Below the pieces are notes generated by a model. That model was not told where the DNA came from and searched no databases. It saw only the letters and a program-made list of their open reading frames with translations. Position numbers and translations under genes: made by a program. Positions 8,513 to 20,320 of a DNA stretch of 64,000 nt are shown in pieces. Positions within the stretch are counted from its first letter, which is position 1. Every line of letters starts with the position of its first letter. This DNA is from Ichthyophis bannanicus. Its lineage: Eukaryota > Chordata > Amphibia > Gymnophiona > Ichthyophiidae. Location: assembly GCA_033557465.1 (NCBI GenBank), contig CM066044.1, positions 191,758,184 through 191,822,183 of the forward strand, written 5' to 3'.

Positions 8513-10245
8513 TCGGTTCCTGTGGAACATAGCCAGTCTTCTAACAACTGCCATAGAAAACCCTCTGGTCGGGGGAAGGTTCAATCTTTTTGCAATCTCA
8601 ACCCTCTACAAAAGGAACTGTTTCAGAGGGAAATCACTGCCCTCTTGTCAGATTTCATAATCAAGCTCGTGCCACCAGAGCAGAGAGGTTGGGAGTTTTA
8701 TTCCAGGTACTTCTGATACCTAAGAAAACGGGGGGAATACTGTCCTATCCTAGACCTAAGAGATTTGAACCTATACTTGGTGAGAGAAGAGTTCAGAATA
8801 TTTTTCCAGGCACCCGGCTTCCTTATCTTCAAAAAGGAGATTGGCTATGCTCCCTAGATTTCAAGGATGCCTATACCCACATACAGATACATCCCACTCA
8901 CAGTAAGTATCTCTGATTTGTCTTGGAGGGACAACACGTCTAGTACAAAGTAGTGCCATTTGGCCTGACCTCAGCACCTCGTGTCTTCACAAATTGCCTT
9001 GTGGTAGTAGCTGCTTACCTACAGATGCTGTGAGTGTTGGTCTTCCTCTATCTGGCCAATTGGCTGATCCAGAGTGCCACTCCAGAAGGTGTCTGAGGAT
9101 CAACACGATTGACCATTCGGGTGTTGGAACTACTAGGATTTGTGGTGATTACCCAAAATTCCACCTTCAGCCCGCACAATATTTGGAATTGGAGCTCTAC
9201 TGAACATAACTCAAGCAAAAGCCTTCCTACCACGACTGACTTCACAAATTGACAGCCTTGATGCAGGAAACGCAAGTGAGTCAGCAGGTAACAGCTCGCA
9301 AGATGTTGACTGTATTAGGCCACACCCTTAACACTCCATTAGATGGGGCAAGCTCAGTGGACTCTGAGGACTCAGTGGTCCCAGATCATGGGTTGACTCA
9401 GATCATCTGTGTCATGGCCCCTCTCGTTCAGTCATTACAATGATACAGTCCACCAAAATTTGCTCAAGGGTCTTCCTTTCCAACTTGCTCCACCCTAGAA
9501 AGTTCTGACAGGCGCATCCAAGCTGGGGTGGTGAGCTCATCTTGATGGGTTGCATTCCCAGGGCGACTGGTCCATCCAAGAAAGTCTCCATCGGATCAAC
9601 TTGAAACTAATAGTAGTGGCGAACACTCTCAGGGCTTTCCAAGACTGTCTGACCAACCAAGTTGTTCTGATTCAGACTGGCAGTCAGATTGCTATGTTCT
9701 GCATTAACAAACAGGGAGGAACGGGTTTGTATCTCCTGTGTTGGGAAGCAGTCAGGTTGTGGAAGTTCACCATTGCACATGGGATGGACTTGAGAGCTAC
9801 ATACTTGCCAGGTGAGCAACACAATCTGGCATATAGGCAGAGTAGAGTCCTCTGGCTGCACAACTGTATGCCGGATATGGAGGTTGCAACTCGCATCTTT
9901 TGAGAATGCTGAGGTGGTTCAGTTGTGCTCCAGAGTTAGGGCACACAGCAGACTAGCGTCAGATGCTTTCTTCCTTCATAGGGGGAAGGATCTTCTGTAT
10001 GCTTATCCTCCAATATCTCTCATTACAAAGACCCTCCTAAAGCTCAAAACAAATGGCAGCATGATGATTCTCAACGCTCCCTACTGGGCCAGACAGCCTT
10101 GGTTTCTTCTGCTGCTACTTCTCTCCAGTCAGGAGCTACTATGGCTCGGCCATGCGCCTGATCTAATAATTCAGGAAGACGGGATGATTTTGCCAGCCAA
10201 CATCTGGTCCTTGGTCCTCATGGCATGGATGTTGAGAGGCTATTG
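8513..10245 (+). pseudogene. RT-RNase H-methyltransferase-like pseudogene (F)
   Basis: Recognisable blocks in several frames are LIPKKTGG, SLDFKDAYTHIQIHP, VPFGLTSAP-type, RT catalytic region changed to LYLANWL (YLDD lost), a degraded TDAS block, VLIQTGSQIAMFCINKQGGTG, YLPGEQHNLA, YAYPPISLITKTLLK, and MILNAPYWARQPWFLLL at the methyltransferase-like end. It is not functional. Confidence 0.85.
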
Positions 10246-11227
10246 TCTAAGCCCAACCTGCCAGAGGGTGTGACAGATGTCCTTTTGGATTCTAAGAGGG
10301 CCTCTGAGCGTCTTAATCTTGCAAGTGGAAGAGGTTTTCTGTCTGTGTGGGGGCCAGGTCTAGATCCTTTTGTCTGTTCTACGCAAAAAACTGCTTGAAT
10401 ATCTTCACATCTGAGTCTGGACTTAATTCCAACTCCTTCAGAGTCCACCTCATGCGATTGAAGCGTATCAAGGTACGGAAGCAAAGTCCATCTTGGTACA
10501 GCCTTTAGTTTGCTTTATTTGGGGCATGCTTCTCTTGAAGCCTCCCTATACGCCTCTTGCAGTGTCTTGGGACCTCAATATGGTTCTTGTGCAGCTCATG
10601 AAAGGTCCCTTTGAGCTACTCTATTCCTGTCCCCTGAAGTTCTTGACCTGGAAGGTATTGTTTCTGGTGGTGGTTACTTCAGCTTGCAGAATGAGCAAGC
10701 TTCAGGCTCTAGTAGTCCATCCACCTTACGCCAGATTCCACAATAATAGCGGTCCTTCATACTCATCCTAAATTCCTTCCAAAAGTGGTATCAGATTTCC
10801 ACCTTAATCAGTCAGTTGTTCAGACTCTTTCCGAGGCTTCATGAACACAGAGGAAGCTAAGTTGCACATGTTGGACTGCAAGCGAGCCTTAGCCTTCTAC
10901 TAGGAGTGGACATAAGCCAAGTGAACGTCCATCCAACTTTTTGTTTCTTTTGACCCTATCAAGCTGCCATTTCTAAACACTTTCTTTCAATTTGGCTAGC
11001 AGACTATATCTTTTTCGTTTACCCCTAGGAAGGCCAGAGCCTTTGAAAGTCATGTCACCGCTCATAATGTCAAACTATGGCTGCATCGGTGGCCAACGTC
11101 CACTTGGTCTTCATGGAAGAGATCTGCAGGGCTGCAATGTGGTCTTTAGTCCACACATTCACATCTCACTACTGCCTATACGGGGATTCCCTTTGGGCTC
11201 TGTGGTGGTCTTGGTTTTTGGTAACCT
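10246..11227 (+). pseudogene. Tyrosine recombinase pseudogene (F)
   Basis: Homology to the D recombinase includes KPPYTPLAVSWDLNMVL, KFLTWKVLFLVVVTSACRMS (first catalytic Arg region altered to ACRMSKL), PPYARFHN, LDCKRALAFY, a diverged H-x-x-R region and EEICRAAMWSLVHTFTSHYC with the Tyr box still readable. Multiple frameshifts and stops are present. Confidence 0.82.
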
Positions 11228-11229
11228 AT

Positions 11230-11562
11230 AGCTTGGGAGTCTCATATGTGAGGACTCATTCCTGCTTGACCATCGAGAAAAGTGGTAACTCACCAGTAGC
11301 AGATGTTCTCCATGGACAGTAGGTATACATCTTCACAACCCTCCCACCTGCCCAAGAAGTTGTCTTCTGCTACAGTATGTTATCAGACTGAATCATAATG
11401 GTGCCGCCGTGGCATGTAGGCATGCAGGCACTATGGAGCCTCTAAAAAGCTTCCAATGGAAGCTGGGGAATATTCCCACATGGGGCTCCGTTGGGGACAT
11501 CACCTATACATAAGGATTTATTCCTTCTGTCCACAGAGAACACCTGCTACAGGTGAGTAATT
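11230..11562 (+). repeat. ICR and right ITR of F
   Basis: A degraded ICR (CATATGTGAGGACTCATTCC and the following block) and a right ITR ending CACCTGCTACAGGTGAGTAA. One base breaks the terminal palindrome, but the donor-like CAG-GTGAGT is intact. Confidence 0.75.
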
Positions 11563-11952
11563 TCCTTTTTCTTTTCTTTTTTTTTTAATATGCAAATGTT
11601 AAATTTGATTTTTTTTCTTTATTATTTTAACTTGCAAAGAACTTAACAGTTTGAGTTTGTATTTTTGGATTATTACTGTTTTCCCAAATCCGAGCTCAAG
11701 ATGAGTTACATACAGGTATTTGACATATTTCCTTGCCCAAAAGTGCGTACAATGTAATTTGTACCTGAGGCAATGGAGGGTGAAGTAACTTGCTCAAGGT
11801 CACAGAGTATCAAGTGGGATAAGCAAGATTTGAACCCTAGATTCTCCGATTCTCACCCTGCTCTTACTCCACTCCTATATGCCAGTTGATGCAAATTTGT
11901 CACAATCCCAAAAGCAGGCACAAAATTCTGTAACTTTTGCTGTATAATTGTT
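11563..11952 (-). repeat. T-rich stretch and tRNA-derived SINE (about 11700-11890)
   Basis: On the minus strand, GGGTTCAAATCTTGCTTATC is B-box like, and upstream GTAAGAGCAGGGTGAGAATC fits an eroded A-box region. The block GAGGCAATGGAGGGTGAAGT recurs near 62531. Sequence left of 11700 is A/T-rich with no other feature seen. Confidence 0.55.
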
Positions 11953-12075
11953 TCTTGCAGATCGTTCTGCTAGACTAGTCTGGACAAGTGGGTTATGCCA
12001 GCAGAGGTGGAGACAGCAACTAGAAATTTCTAGTGACATCATCCTGTTATACCCAGTACAGCTATGGGCACACTA
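11953..12075 (+). repeat. Left inverted terminal repeat of Z
   Basis: CTAGACTAGTCTGGACAAGT, CAGCAGAGGTGGAGAC and AACTAGAAATTTCTAGTGAC are the eroded inverse of 59360-59505. Confidence 0.75.
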
Positions 12076-12364
12076 GCAGATGGTGGATGCAAGATCAGTA
12101 CAGCTCAGTTATGGAAGTGGATTAGCTCCTGGGCAGCCATCCCAAGGGGCGCCTTGGACTCAGTAGAGCTCAGGCAGATGTCTCCAGAGCGTATCTTCTG
12201 CTGAGAGCCTGAGATTCAGATGAATCAAGATCTTATCTTCCCACAAACCTCAGCCTCACTCCCCCTCCTTCCCCGAGCAGTGATCAGAAGGAGTGATGGT
12301 ATGTGAGGAAAGTGCAGGGTACCTGGAAGTAGCTTGAGTCCAGCACCATCCTGGTCTCCCTAGG
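12076..12364. other. Z 5' untranslated region, no recognised feature
   Basis: No coding homology or known repeat was recognised between the Z ITR and an L2 fragment. Confidence 0.4.
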
Positions 12365-12528
12365 TGCCTGTTCACCTCCTATGTGTTTCCTTATCATTTC
12401 CCTAGATACATCCTAGTCCTCAGTTGTGTTTTCTGTCTTAACTGTCATGTTGTTTGTCTTGACATGGTAGTAAGCTCATGAGCTGGGACTCTTAACAGTG
12501 CTATACAAATGATAATTAGTAGTAGTAA
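12365..12528 (+). mobile_element. L2 LINE 3'-end fragment
   Basis: The end GGACTCTTAACAGTGCTATAC then AAATGATAATTAGTAGTAGT is the characteristic L2 tail. It inserted in the Z 5' region. Confidence 0.6.
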
Positions 12529-12908
12529 GTGCAGTCTTTGACTTGTTTGTTTGTGCCTGCTTTGTCAGCCACCGCTATGAGGGGTGGCCCAACCTTCCGT
12601 AGTGTGGTCTGTCGTCGAGTTCAGTGCTTTTGTGTGTGTGGGGGGTTGTGCTAACACCTAATTTTCTGGTGTACATGGAGCCTGTGGCTATACATGTGTA
12701 ACTTTGCTGCTGCGTGTATGTGCAAAGGAACTCGTGCATGTTTACATGTGCAAGGGTCCACATGCAAATTTACACACAATCTGTGGAACCTTTCTGTGCT
12801 GAGCAGCAGGGAATACCGCATGTTGGCACAAGCACTGTCTGGGCTGTGATAAATTCCAGGCTGGATATATGGATTCTCTGTGAGCAATGGACGACTGAAG
12901 ACTAGCAG
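12529..12908. other. Unassigned TG-rich stretch in Z
   Basis: It contains GT-rich and ATGTGC-rich sequence (12620-12790). No protein homology or boundary was recognised. It may be Z untranslated sequence. Confidence 0.35.
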
Positions 12909-14270
12909 TTGGCAATGGACCTGTTGGACAAGGATGCTTCTCAGAGTATGGTTTTGCAGCTGGGAAGGACTTTGCAGAACTCTCGCTCAGCCTTGTGCTG
13001 CATCCTCCCCCTCAATTGCTCCCATCAGCCAAGGTCCGAGAAAGAGAATCCATCTTTGGTGATCGAGGGGACTGCCACAGTCCTGCCCTCAGGGTCAGGG
13101 TTTCTACCTTTGGACTTCTTATCCTTCTTTCAGCAGGCTTATTTCTTCTGGCAAAGCAGCAAGAGTGAAGAATCTTCCAGACTCTCTTCTGCTGGTTTCC
13201 TTCATCTCTGCTAGTGGCAGCCAGGTCAACTTATCTGTGCCCTGTAAGGGCTTGCGGTATCGAGATCTCTGGTGACTCATGCCTTTCTTGGGAGCCTGTC
13301 AGAGGTTGACTCATGACAAGCCTGGGCTGGTTTAATGATTCTTCGTGGGAGGAAGAGCTGGAAGATTCATGCATCATTTGATTCTCTAGGAGAGATGAAT
13401 TGGTAGCCATGATTTCGCAGGTTGCTGCTTCCCTGCAAATTTCAGATATTCCTATTAGTGCAGAGTCACAAGGTCGTTTGCTTCTTCAGAGAGTCCGTAG
13501 ACCTGCTAAGTCTTCTCCCTTCAAGTTCTCTAGCACATTGTTTCGGAAGCATGGGGTTCTCCTGATGCCTCAGTGAAGGGCACTAGAGTCCTGAACAAGC
13601 TCTTAAGCTCTGCTTCAGCAGGGGTTTGGAGTTTGGCTTTGCTTTCCAGAGGTGGATACATATGTTGTGGCTGTCACCAGGCATACCACCATCCCAGTTG
13701 ACTCTGGGACTGCCCTTAAGGATTATCTGGATCATAAGGTGGTGGTGGTGCTTCTGAAAACGGGGTTCTTGGCCTCATTCTTTATTCTTCAGTCAGCGAT
13801 ATGTGGAGGTTTGACTGATCAGGTCCTCCTTCAGTGGGTGCAGTTTCTTCTGGAAGATGAAGCTTCAGCTCAGTAGGAGTCAGCTACTGCCTATCTGGCC
13901 AGTACCATGTATGATCTTGTCCCACTAACTGCCAGAAACATTACAGTGACCACAGTGGCAAAAAGGTGGCTCTGGCTGCAGAACTAGGTGTCTGACACAG
14001 CTTCTAAGTCTCATCTAATCAAACTTGCCTTAAGGGAAAGCTCCTTCAGTGAGGATCTCGAAGCTCTTAAAGGGCCTGACTGATTCCAAGTCTCAGCACC
14101 TTCCAAAGGATAGGCCCAGATGCTCATGGAGACCATGCACCCTCTTTATCTTCCTCGATCCCAGTTCTGGGATTTCCAGGACTTGATGGTACTGGCCAGG
14201 AAAGCAGGCGCTTGCTTTCTCTGGAGCATGAGCCAGGACCCTCCAGCCCTTTTATATGACACACAAGTCT
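12909..14270 (+). pseudogene. gag-like pseudogene of Z
   Basis: The clearest part is YLASTMYDLVPLTAR then AKRWLWLQN, DTASKSHLIKLALRESS and SEDLEALKG, the equivalents of the SARRLLWLRNW and SK-x-L-x-x-LPF-x-G blocks of DIRS gag. The rest is low in homology and full of stops. The 5' limit is a guess. Confidence 0.6.
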
Positions 14271-14329
14271 AGTGACTCTTCTTCCTCGAAGGTCAACTCT
14301 TCCTGTACAGGGCAGTAACGAGCGGGAGG

Positions 14330-15160
14330 CTCATTTTGAGGTACTTCCAGTGGGCAGCCATCTACATCTGTTTCACCAGGAATGGGCCTGGATCATTGGG
14401 TTCTTGATGTCATTCAGCATGACTATGCACTTGAATGCAAGGAGCCTGTTTTTGACACCAAGGCAGCTGTAGTTTGAGCCACTCTAGAGAGGCTGGTGCA
14501 CTTCCACGCTCTTCTCATATTCCCTGCTCAACGGGAATTTGGCAGATTCTCCATATACTTTGTTGTACTGAAGATGTAAGCTCCTTCAAACCCATCCTCA
14601 TCCTGAAAAGAGGCAAATGCCTCTCTGAAGGCTTGTTTCCAGATGGAGACACTCCAGTCTATTCAAGCTGTCCGGTGAGGAGTGGCTCATCTCTCTGGAT
14701 CTGGCAGAGACATACTTCCACATTCTCATTTGGGAAGACCAGCAAAGGTTTTTATGCTTTGCTGTCCTGGACTATCAGTTTGTTTTATGCTCTGCTCTTT
14801 GGCTTTGCCACAGCCCTGAGAACCTCCTTCAAGGTAATGTTTAGTGGCAGTGGTAGCTCTGTTGTGCGAGGGCTTCTGTGTACATCCTTATCTCAGTGGC
14901 TGGCTGATTCATTCCAGGTCGTGTTTGGAAGCGGTCAAGGTGACTCTACGAGTGGTACAGTTTCTGGAAGACCTTGATTGAGTGGTGAATTGAAGCAAGA
15001 GTCACCTTAGATCCCTCTGTTCCTGGAGTATCTTGAGGCACTGCACAATACCCACATCGGCAGGGTCTTAATGATCACTGAGGAAGCTTCCAAGTTTCTG
15101 GTGCATTTGACATATTTCCAGAAACAATGAGTTTCCAAGGTTTGGGACTATATTTTCAGC
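14330..15160 (+). pseudogene. RT pseudogene of Z, N-terminal half
   Basis: Pieces in several frames are LHLFHQEWAWI, WVLDVIQHDYALECKEPVF, FPAQREFGRFSIYFVVLK, SFKPILILKR, QMETLQSIQAV, GEWLISLDLAETYFHILIWE and QQRFLCFAVLDYQF. These match the RT palm region of a DIRS family distinct from A-H. The sequence breaks off where B is inserted and continues at 45268. Confidence 0.8.
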
Positions 15161-15320
15161 TTCGGGAACAAGCAGGAAGTCGGTCCTTACATATGGGTGA
15201 CGTCGGCACCAATGGAGCTGCACAGAAGCATCCCCCTAGTTTTCAAAGAGAGCCTTTGGGAGATGCTACTACGCATGCATGGTCCCCTTCCCGCCCAAGG
15301 GTGCCATCTTGCTCAGTCTC
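15161..15320 (+). repeat. Left inverted terminal repeat of B
   Basis: GCCTTTGGGAGATGCTACTA and GGTCCCCTTCCCGCCCAAGG are inverted at 45100-45200, with several mismatches. The right copy lacks about 25 bp around the GACGTCGGC block. Confidence 0.88.
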
Positions 15321-15568
15321 CTTTTTTTCCCGCGGAGCACTTCAGACATTCGTCTGTCTTGTCCCCGGAAAACGTTGCTTTTTCTTCTCTGAGTTTCATA
15401 CTCGCCTCTGGTATCGCACCGGTACTCTTCCCTCCACCTGACCTCGCTGCCTCTGCATCGAATTCAGGTCCTTTATTGTCTTTAATTTTTCTTTCATCAT
15501 CTTTGCGCCTTTTTTCCCAAACTGGCTGCCCAGTGAGTCTTGGACCTCGTGGGGGTATTTTTTCCCCC

Positions 15569-16731
15569 ATGGCTACCAGTGGCTTTAAGAAGTGCAATTG
15601 CTGCTCGAAAAGCATGTCTTTAACTGACACACACCACTGCTGTCTCCGCTGCCTCAGGCCAGACCACGACTCGGCAGCATGCGGTCTCTGCAAAAGGATG
15701 TCCAGCAAGGCCCTCAAGAGCCGCCATCAACAGCACAATAAGTTTTTCCCTGAGTCCCCGATGCCTCCAAAGGCTAGGGCCTCATCTGAAGCCTCGACAC
15801 CTCGGGCGGACCCCTCCAGGCTCGAGCCCCCGCCGTGGGTCTTCAGAAAGGGGGTCTCCCTCGAGGTAATCCAGAAAGAAGAAGAAAGCCTCAAAGGTGG
15901 CGTCCTTGGACTGATCCGACCGGCCAGGTGCCTTCTGAGCCAGGTCCCGCAGTCCAAGACGCTCGTCCAAGGGATCGGAGAAGGAGCGGACTGCAAATGT
16001 CCCCTGGAAGGACTCAACCTCAGATTGGCCTCAGTCCCCAGATACCATCCTCGTTAAGGATTCCCCTTTTGGGGAGCCGGTATCGGGCCTGAGTCCCTCG
16101 GTGCTCACGCTGAAGGCTGCAGAGCCTTCTGGCCTGGAGTCCAGAATGGCATCCCTGGAGTGCAGTTTGCTTGCCTTCATGGACCAGCAGTGGGTGCTGT
16201 TGTCCGGTAAGACCGGTTCATCCATCCCAACCACCAGGCCCTCAACATCAAAGACATCCCCAGAGGCTGAGCCAAGCCGATCCTCGAGGTCCTTTGGCCT
16301 CTAGTCGATCCTCTGCCGAGGTCTCGATCCGATTCCCCCTCGACGGGACCGTGATCATCCCCTTCAAATGTGCTCGGCACCAGCTTCAGAGCATTGGGGG
16401 GGGACAGGACAAGGGCTGGGGTCAGCCCAGAGGCCTGCAGACCTTCCTTCCTACGAGTCCTCGATGGACTACTCCGATTGGGAGATGGAGGATGAGGAAT
16501 CCCCCAATACCTGTCGCCACCGCAATATCCACTCAGACTTTCCAATCTCGGAGCCTTGGTGGTGGTCCCCGCTGGAGGATATGGGCTTCCTTGATTTTGT
16601 CAAGGATATGTCTAAGGCCTGGCATTCCCTACAAAGTCAGAGGAGGACCCTCGGGTGAATGAGTTGGAATTCTTCCAGTATGAGGCTCCTCCAAGGGAAT
16701 CACTTATGATGCCCATCCCTCCCATCCTGGA
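15569..16731 (+). pseudogene. gag N-terminal part of B
   Basis: It starts at ATG (MATSGFKKCNCCSKSMS), with the Cys/His-rich motif SLTDTHHCCLRCLRPDHDSA and CGLCKRMSSKALKSRHQ shared by C, D and E gag, probably a zinc-binding fold. A Ser/Pro-rich linker follows, then LECSLLAFMDQQ and the PLEDMGFLDFVKDMSKA and ELEFFQYEAPPRES blocks. Frameshifts occur after about residue 160. It is interrupted by a CR1 within the PPILD block (MLERL in D). Confidence 0.85.
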
Positions 16732-18679
16732 TTCTCTACAGGGAGAACTATTCAGGCAATTGGTAACAGGCCCCACACATGAAGGGGCCATACTGGACTT
16801 GGTGCTTACCAATGGTGAAAGTGTTTCTGATGTTAGTGCAAGATCATTTTGCATCCAGTGATCACCAGATGGTGTGGTTCAGTATTAGGACTAGGGCTGA
16901 TAGAATCCATTCAAAAGTGAGGGTCTTAGACTATAGAAAATTAACTTTTCCAAGATGGGCCAATACTTCAGGGAGTTGTTAGCGGGATGGGAACAGCTGG
17001 GGTATGTAGAAAAACTGGGCAAAACTGAAAGGGGCTATTTTAAGGGCAACCAACCTTTTTGTTAAAATGGTAAATAAAAGGAAAAGGAAACCTCTATGGT
17101 TTTCGAAAGAAGTAGCTGAAAAGGTGAAGAAAAAGAGGGAAGCCTTCATGAAATACAAGAGATCACAGCGAGAAAGACAGGCATCTATATTTGGAAAAAC
17201 TTAGAGAAGCTAGCAAAGTAGACAAAGCAAAGATTCAAAAAAGTGGAGGAAATAGCCAATGCAATAAAATGGGGGGATAAGACATTTTTCAGATATGTTA
17301 GTGAGAAGAGGAAGGGCAAAAGTGACTCAAGGGTGATGCGGAGGAATATGTAGAAGCTGATGAGGATAAAGCAGATTGCTTAACAAATATTTCTGTTCTG
17401 TGTTCACGGATGAAGAATCAGGAACAGGACCTCAGAAAACACCCACAAACAGGAACAGAAGGGAGAGACATCTTGAAGAATTTTCAGAAGACTGTGTTCG
17501 TGAGAATCTAGCTAAACTTAAAGTAGACAAAGCGATGGGATCAGGTGGGATACACCCTAGAATAGTGAGGGAACTTGGGGACGTTCTAGTAGCTCCAATG
17601 ACTGACCTTTTCAATGCCTCGGAGTCGGAAGTGGTGCCAAAGGACTGGAGAGAGGCTCATGTGGTCCCTTTACACAAAATTGGAAGTAAGGATGTGGTTG
17701 AAAACTACAGGCCGGTTAGTTGAACATCAGTGGTGAGTAAATTATTGGAAACGCTGCTGAAAGAGAAAATAGTGAGGTTTCTGGAGTCCAGCGGATTACA
17801 CGATCCAAGGCAGCATGGATTCACCAGAGGCAGGTCTTGTTAGGCAAATCTGATTGATGTCTTTGACTGGGTGACCAGAGAGTTGGACCGAGGAAGAGCT
17901 CTAGATGTGGTGTATTTAGATTTCAGTAAAGCCTTTGACACTGCTCCTCACAGGCGACTTATAAACAAGCTGAGCAACCTAGGGATGGGACCCTAAATGT
18001 ACTGCTTGGGTTAGAAATTGGTTGAGTGGGAGGCGACAAAGGGTTCAGGTAAGTGGAGCTCACTCTGAGGAGAAGGAAGTTACCAGTGGTATGCCCCAGG
18101 TATCTGTCCTTGGTCCGATTCTTTTTAACATCTTTATAAGTGATATAGCGGAAGGGCTGTCAGGTAAGGTTTGCTTTTTCGCAGATGATATTAAAATCTG
18201 CAATAGAATAGACACCCAGGAAGGTGTAGATAACATGAGAGAGGGATCTAGCTAAGCTTGAAGAATGGTCTAGAATTTGGCAGCTGGGATTTAATGTTCA
18301 ATAATGCAAGGTCATGCATTTGGGCTGCAGCAATCCAAGGGAGCAATATAGTATAGGAGGTGAAGTACTTTTGTCCACTAAAGACGAGCAGGACCTCGGT
18401 GTGGTTGTATCTGATGATCTGAAAGTAGCTAAACAGGTAGAAAAGGCGACAGCAAAAGCTAGAAGGATGCTTGGGTGCATAGGGAGAGGAATGGCTAGCA
18501 GAAAAAGTGATAGTGATAGTGCCTCTGTATAAATCTTTGGTGAGACCTCATTTGGAATATTGTGTGCAATTCTGGAGACCGCACCTTCAAAAGAATATAA
18601 ACTGGGTGGAGTCAGTACAGAGGATGGCTACTAAAATGGTTAGTGTTCTTCATTATAAAGTATATGAGGACAGACTTAA

Positions 18680-19181
18680 CACTAGAAGCCCCAAAAGGCA
18701 TTTTACCTAGAGACACCAAAGTGCGTCAATTAACGCATTATCACGATGACTGTGTTTAGCATGAAATGCAAATGTGAATTAATGTGAAGTTACTTATTTG
18801 TTAAATATGTGCAGTATGTGACGTCATTACATGACGACATCGTGGGTTTATTGTTTGTAATGTCGGAGTAAAAACTGTAAACAGTGATTGAGATGTGCCA
18901 CCTAGTGGGAACATGAATTTATACCTAGAAGCCCCAAAGTACATCAATTGATGCATCCAAGACAATTGCATGCGTCAATTGACGTACTTTGGGGCTTCTA
19001 GGTATAAATTCATTTTCCCGCTAGGTGGCGCATCTGTCATTAATTTTCGATGCACATATTTGAACATCTTTACCTTGCTAACAAAGCCATGGAACATGAC
19101 TGACATGGTTCTAGCAGTGGCGTAGGTATACAACTTTGAAGGTGCATTTGCGTCAATTGACGCACTTTGGGGCTTCTAGTG
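18680..19181. mobile_element. piggyBac-like MITE with inner hairpin
   Basis: The 502-bp element is flanked by TTAA on both sides (18676-18679, 19182-19185). Its ends are CACTAGAAGCCCCAAA and the inverse TTTGGGGCTTCTAGTG. There is no transposase. Inside, 18926-19008 is a second palindrome with the same CTAGAAGCCCC motif. It splits the CR1 RT C-terminal region. Confidence 0.8.
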
Positions 19182-19210
19182 TTAAGGATCTTAATATGTA
19201 CACCTTAGTG

Positions 19211-19339
19211 CAGGGGTGGGCAATTCCAGCCCTCGTGCACCACAATCCAGCCTGGTTTTCATGATGCTGGTTTTCATTAGGGACATCATGAAAACCAGGC
19301 TGGATTGTGGCGCACAAGGGCCGGAATTGCCCACCCCTG
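19211..19339. mobile_element. hAT-like palindromic MITE
   Basis: 129 bp, ends CAGGGGTGGGCAATTCC and its inverse, a hAT-type terminus. An imperfect 8-bp target duplication CCTTAGTG / CCTTAGAG lies at 19203-19210 and 19340-19347. The whole element is nearly one hairpin built on AATCCAGCCTGGTTTTCATG. Confidence 0.75.
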
Positions 19340-19718
19340 CCTTAGAGGAAAGGCGGGGTAGAGATGATATGATTGAGACGTTTAAATACCTCCGTGGCAT
19401 AAATGCACAGGGGGAGAGCCTCTTTCAATTGAATGCAAGTTCTGCTATTAGGGGACATGGGATAAGGGTGAAAGGGGATAGATTCAGGAGTGATATGGAA
19501 ATATTTCTTTACGGAAAGAGTGGTGAATAAAGAGTGGTGAATCCGTAGAATAGTCTCCCAGTGGAGGTGGTAGAGATGAGGACGGTATCTGTGAATTAAA
19601 AAAAAGAATGTGACAAATACAGAGGATCTCTAAAGGAAAAAAGGAGACTGTTGTTGATATGGAAGGACAAACCAGATAGGCCATGTGGTCTCTTTCTGTT
19701 GTCATTTGTCTGTTTTCT

Positions 19719-19928
19719 ATCCTGGAACGGCTGATGCTCCATATGTTGGAGACACCAGCGTCTTGATGTATCGAGTCTGCCAGATTCCGCGCTTCCAGAA
19801 ATCACAGCTGCCGCATAACTCCATGGTGGTAGAGTCGACCATGCGTCTGCTAAATAAAAAGTCAGAAGATGCACTGCTCTGTGCCCCCCGGTAGAGAGGC
19901 CCGCACCTTGGACACCCTCTGCAGAAAG
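19719..19928 (+). pseudogene. gag middle part of B
   Basis: It resumes after the CR1 with a diverged MLERL block, a YRVCQIPRFQKSQLPHNSMV block and ESTMRLLNKKSEDALLC, aligned to D gag (GFQKAQLPHHSMVVESAM). It ends at the E insertion, near the residue aligned to KKCFQGSML of D, and continues at 36843. Confidence 0.82.
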
Positions 19929-20146
19929 TGATCTCCAGAAACAAGCAAGAATGTAGTCTTCACATATGGGTATTGTCGGTACCGACTGAGCCTGCGCGGG
20001 AACGCTCCCCAGCGTCCAATAGGAAAGCTTTTGGGAGCATCCCACAGCGCCTGTGTTCTGCCTTTCCGCCATTCCAACTCTCCCTCTTCAGATCTTTGTT
20101 TTCCGCGGAGCCGACAGGTCGCATACCCTGTCACCGCAGAAAATTC
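19929..20146 (+). repeat. Left ITR and 5' leader of E
   Basis: AACGCTCCCCAGC, CCAATAGGAAAG and GGGAGCATCCCACAGCGCCT are inverted at 36675-36760. The leader is broken at GCAGAAAATTC by C. Confidence 0.88.
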
Positions 20147-20320
20147 TTTCTCCAGGACCAAGCAGGAAGTCAGTCCTCACATATGGGTGACATCGACATC
20201 GATGGAGCCCTTGCGGAGCATTTCCCCAGCTTTCCAAGAAAGCCTTTGGGAATGCAGGCACGCATGCGCGGTTCCCTTCCCGCCTAAAGGTGCCATCTTG
20301 CTCAGTCTCTCGTTTTCCGT
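20147..20320 (+). repeat. Left inverted terminal repeat of C
   Basis: GCCTTTGGGAATGCAGGCAC and GGTTCCCTTCCCGCCTAAAG are inverted at 31460-31600. A leader of about 235 bp without features precedes gag. Confidence 0.9.

Larger units (their letters stand above)
4205..11562 (+). mobile_element. Decayed DIRS-like element F
   Basis: The pieces of gag, RT-RNase H-methyltransferase-like region, recombinase, ICR and right ITR are in normal order, but many stops and frameshifts are present. The left ITR and gag N-terminus are missing or unrecognisable. An L2 and a minus-strand CR1 split gag, and gag homology resumes after each. The right end AGGTGAGTAA is conserved. Confidence 0.85.
16755..19700 (+). 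pseudogene. CR1 ORF2 remnant (endonuclease end and RT)
   Basis: Endonuclease end: THEGAILDLVLTNGE and SSDHQMVWFSIR. Linker: KPLWFSKEVAEKVKK and KTFFRYVSEK. RT: LNKYFCSVFTDE, KLKVDKAMGSGGIHPRIV, DWREAHVVPLHKIGSKD, VVYLDFSKAFDTAPH, GMPQVSVLGPILFNIFISD, catalytic FADDIKICN, LGVVVSDDLKVAKQVE and [18 protein letters not shown]. The C-terminal ERRGRDDMIETFKYL lies after the MITEs. Stops and frameshifts make it inactive. Confidence 0.9.
16732..19718 (+). mobile_element. 5'-truncated CR1 LINE in B gag
   Basis: Flanked by an 8-bp target duplication ATCCTGGA (16724-16731 and 19719-19726). It carries the end of the endonuclease and the RT, and itself contains a piggyBac-like and a hAT-like MITE. Gag of B resumes exactly after the duplication. 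Confidence 0.92.

Noticed and set aside
12600..12800. Possible microsatellite in GT-rich sequence
   Set aside because: The GT runs are short and irregular.
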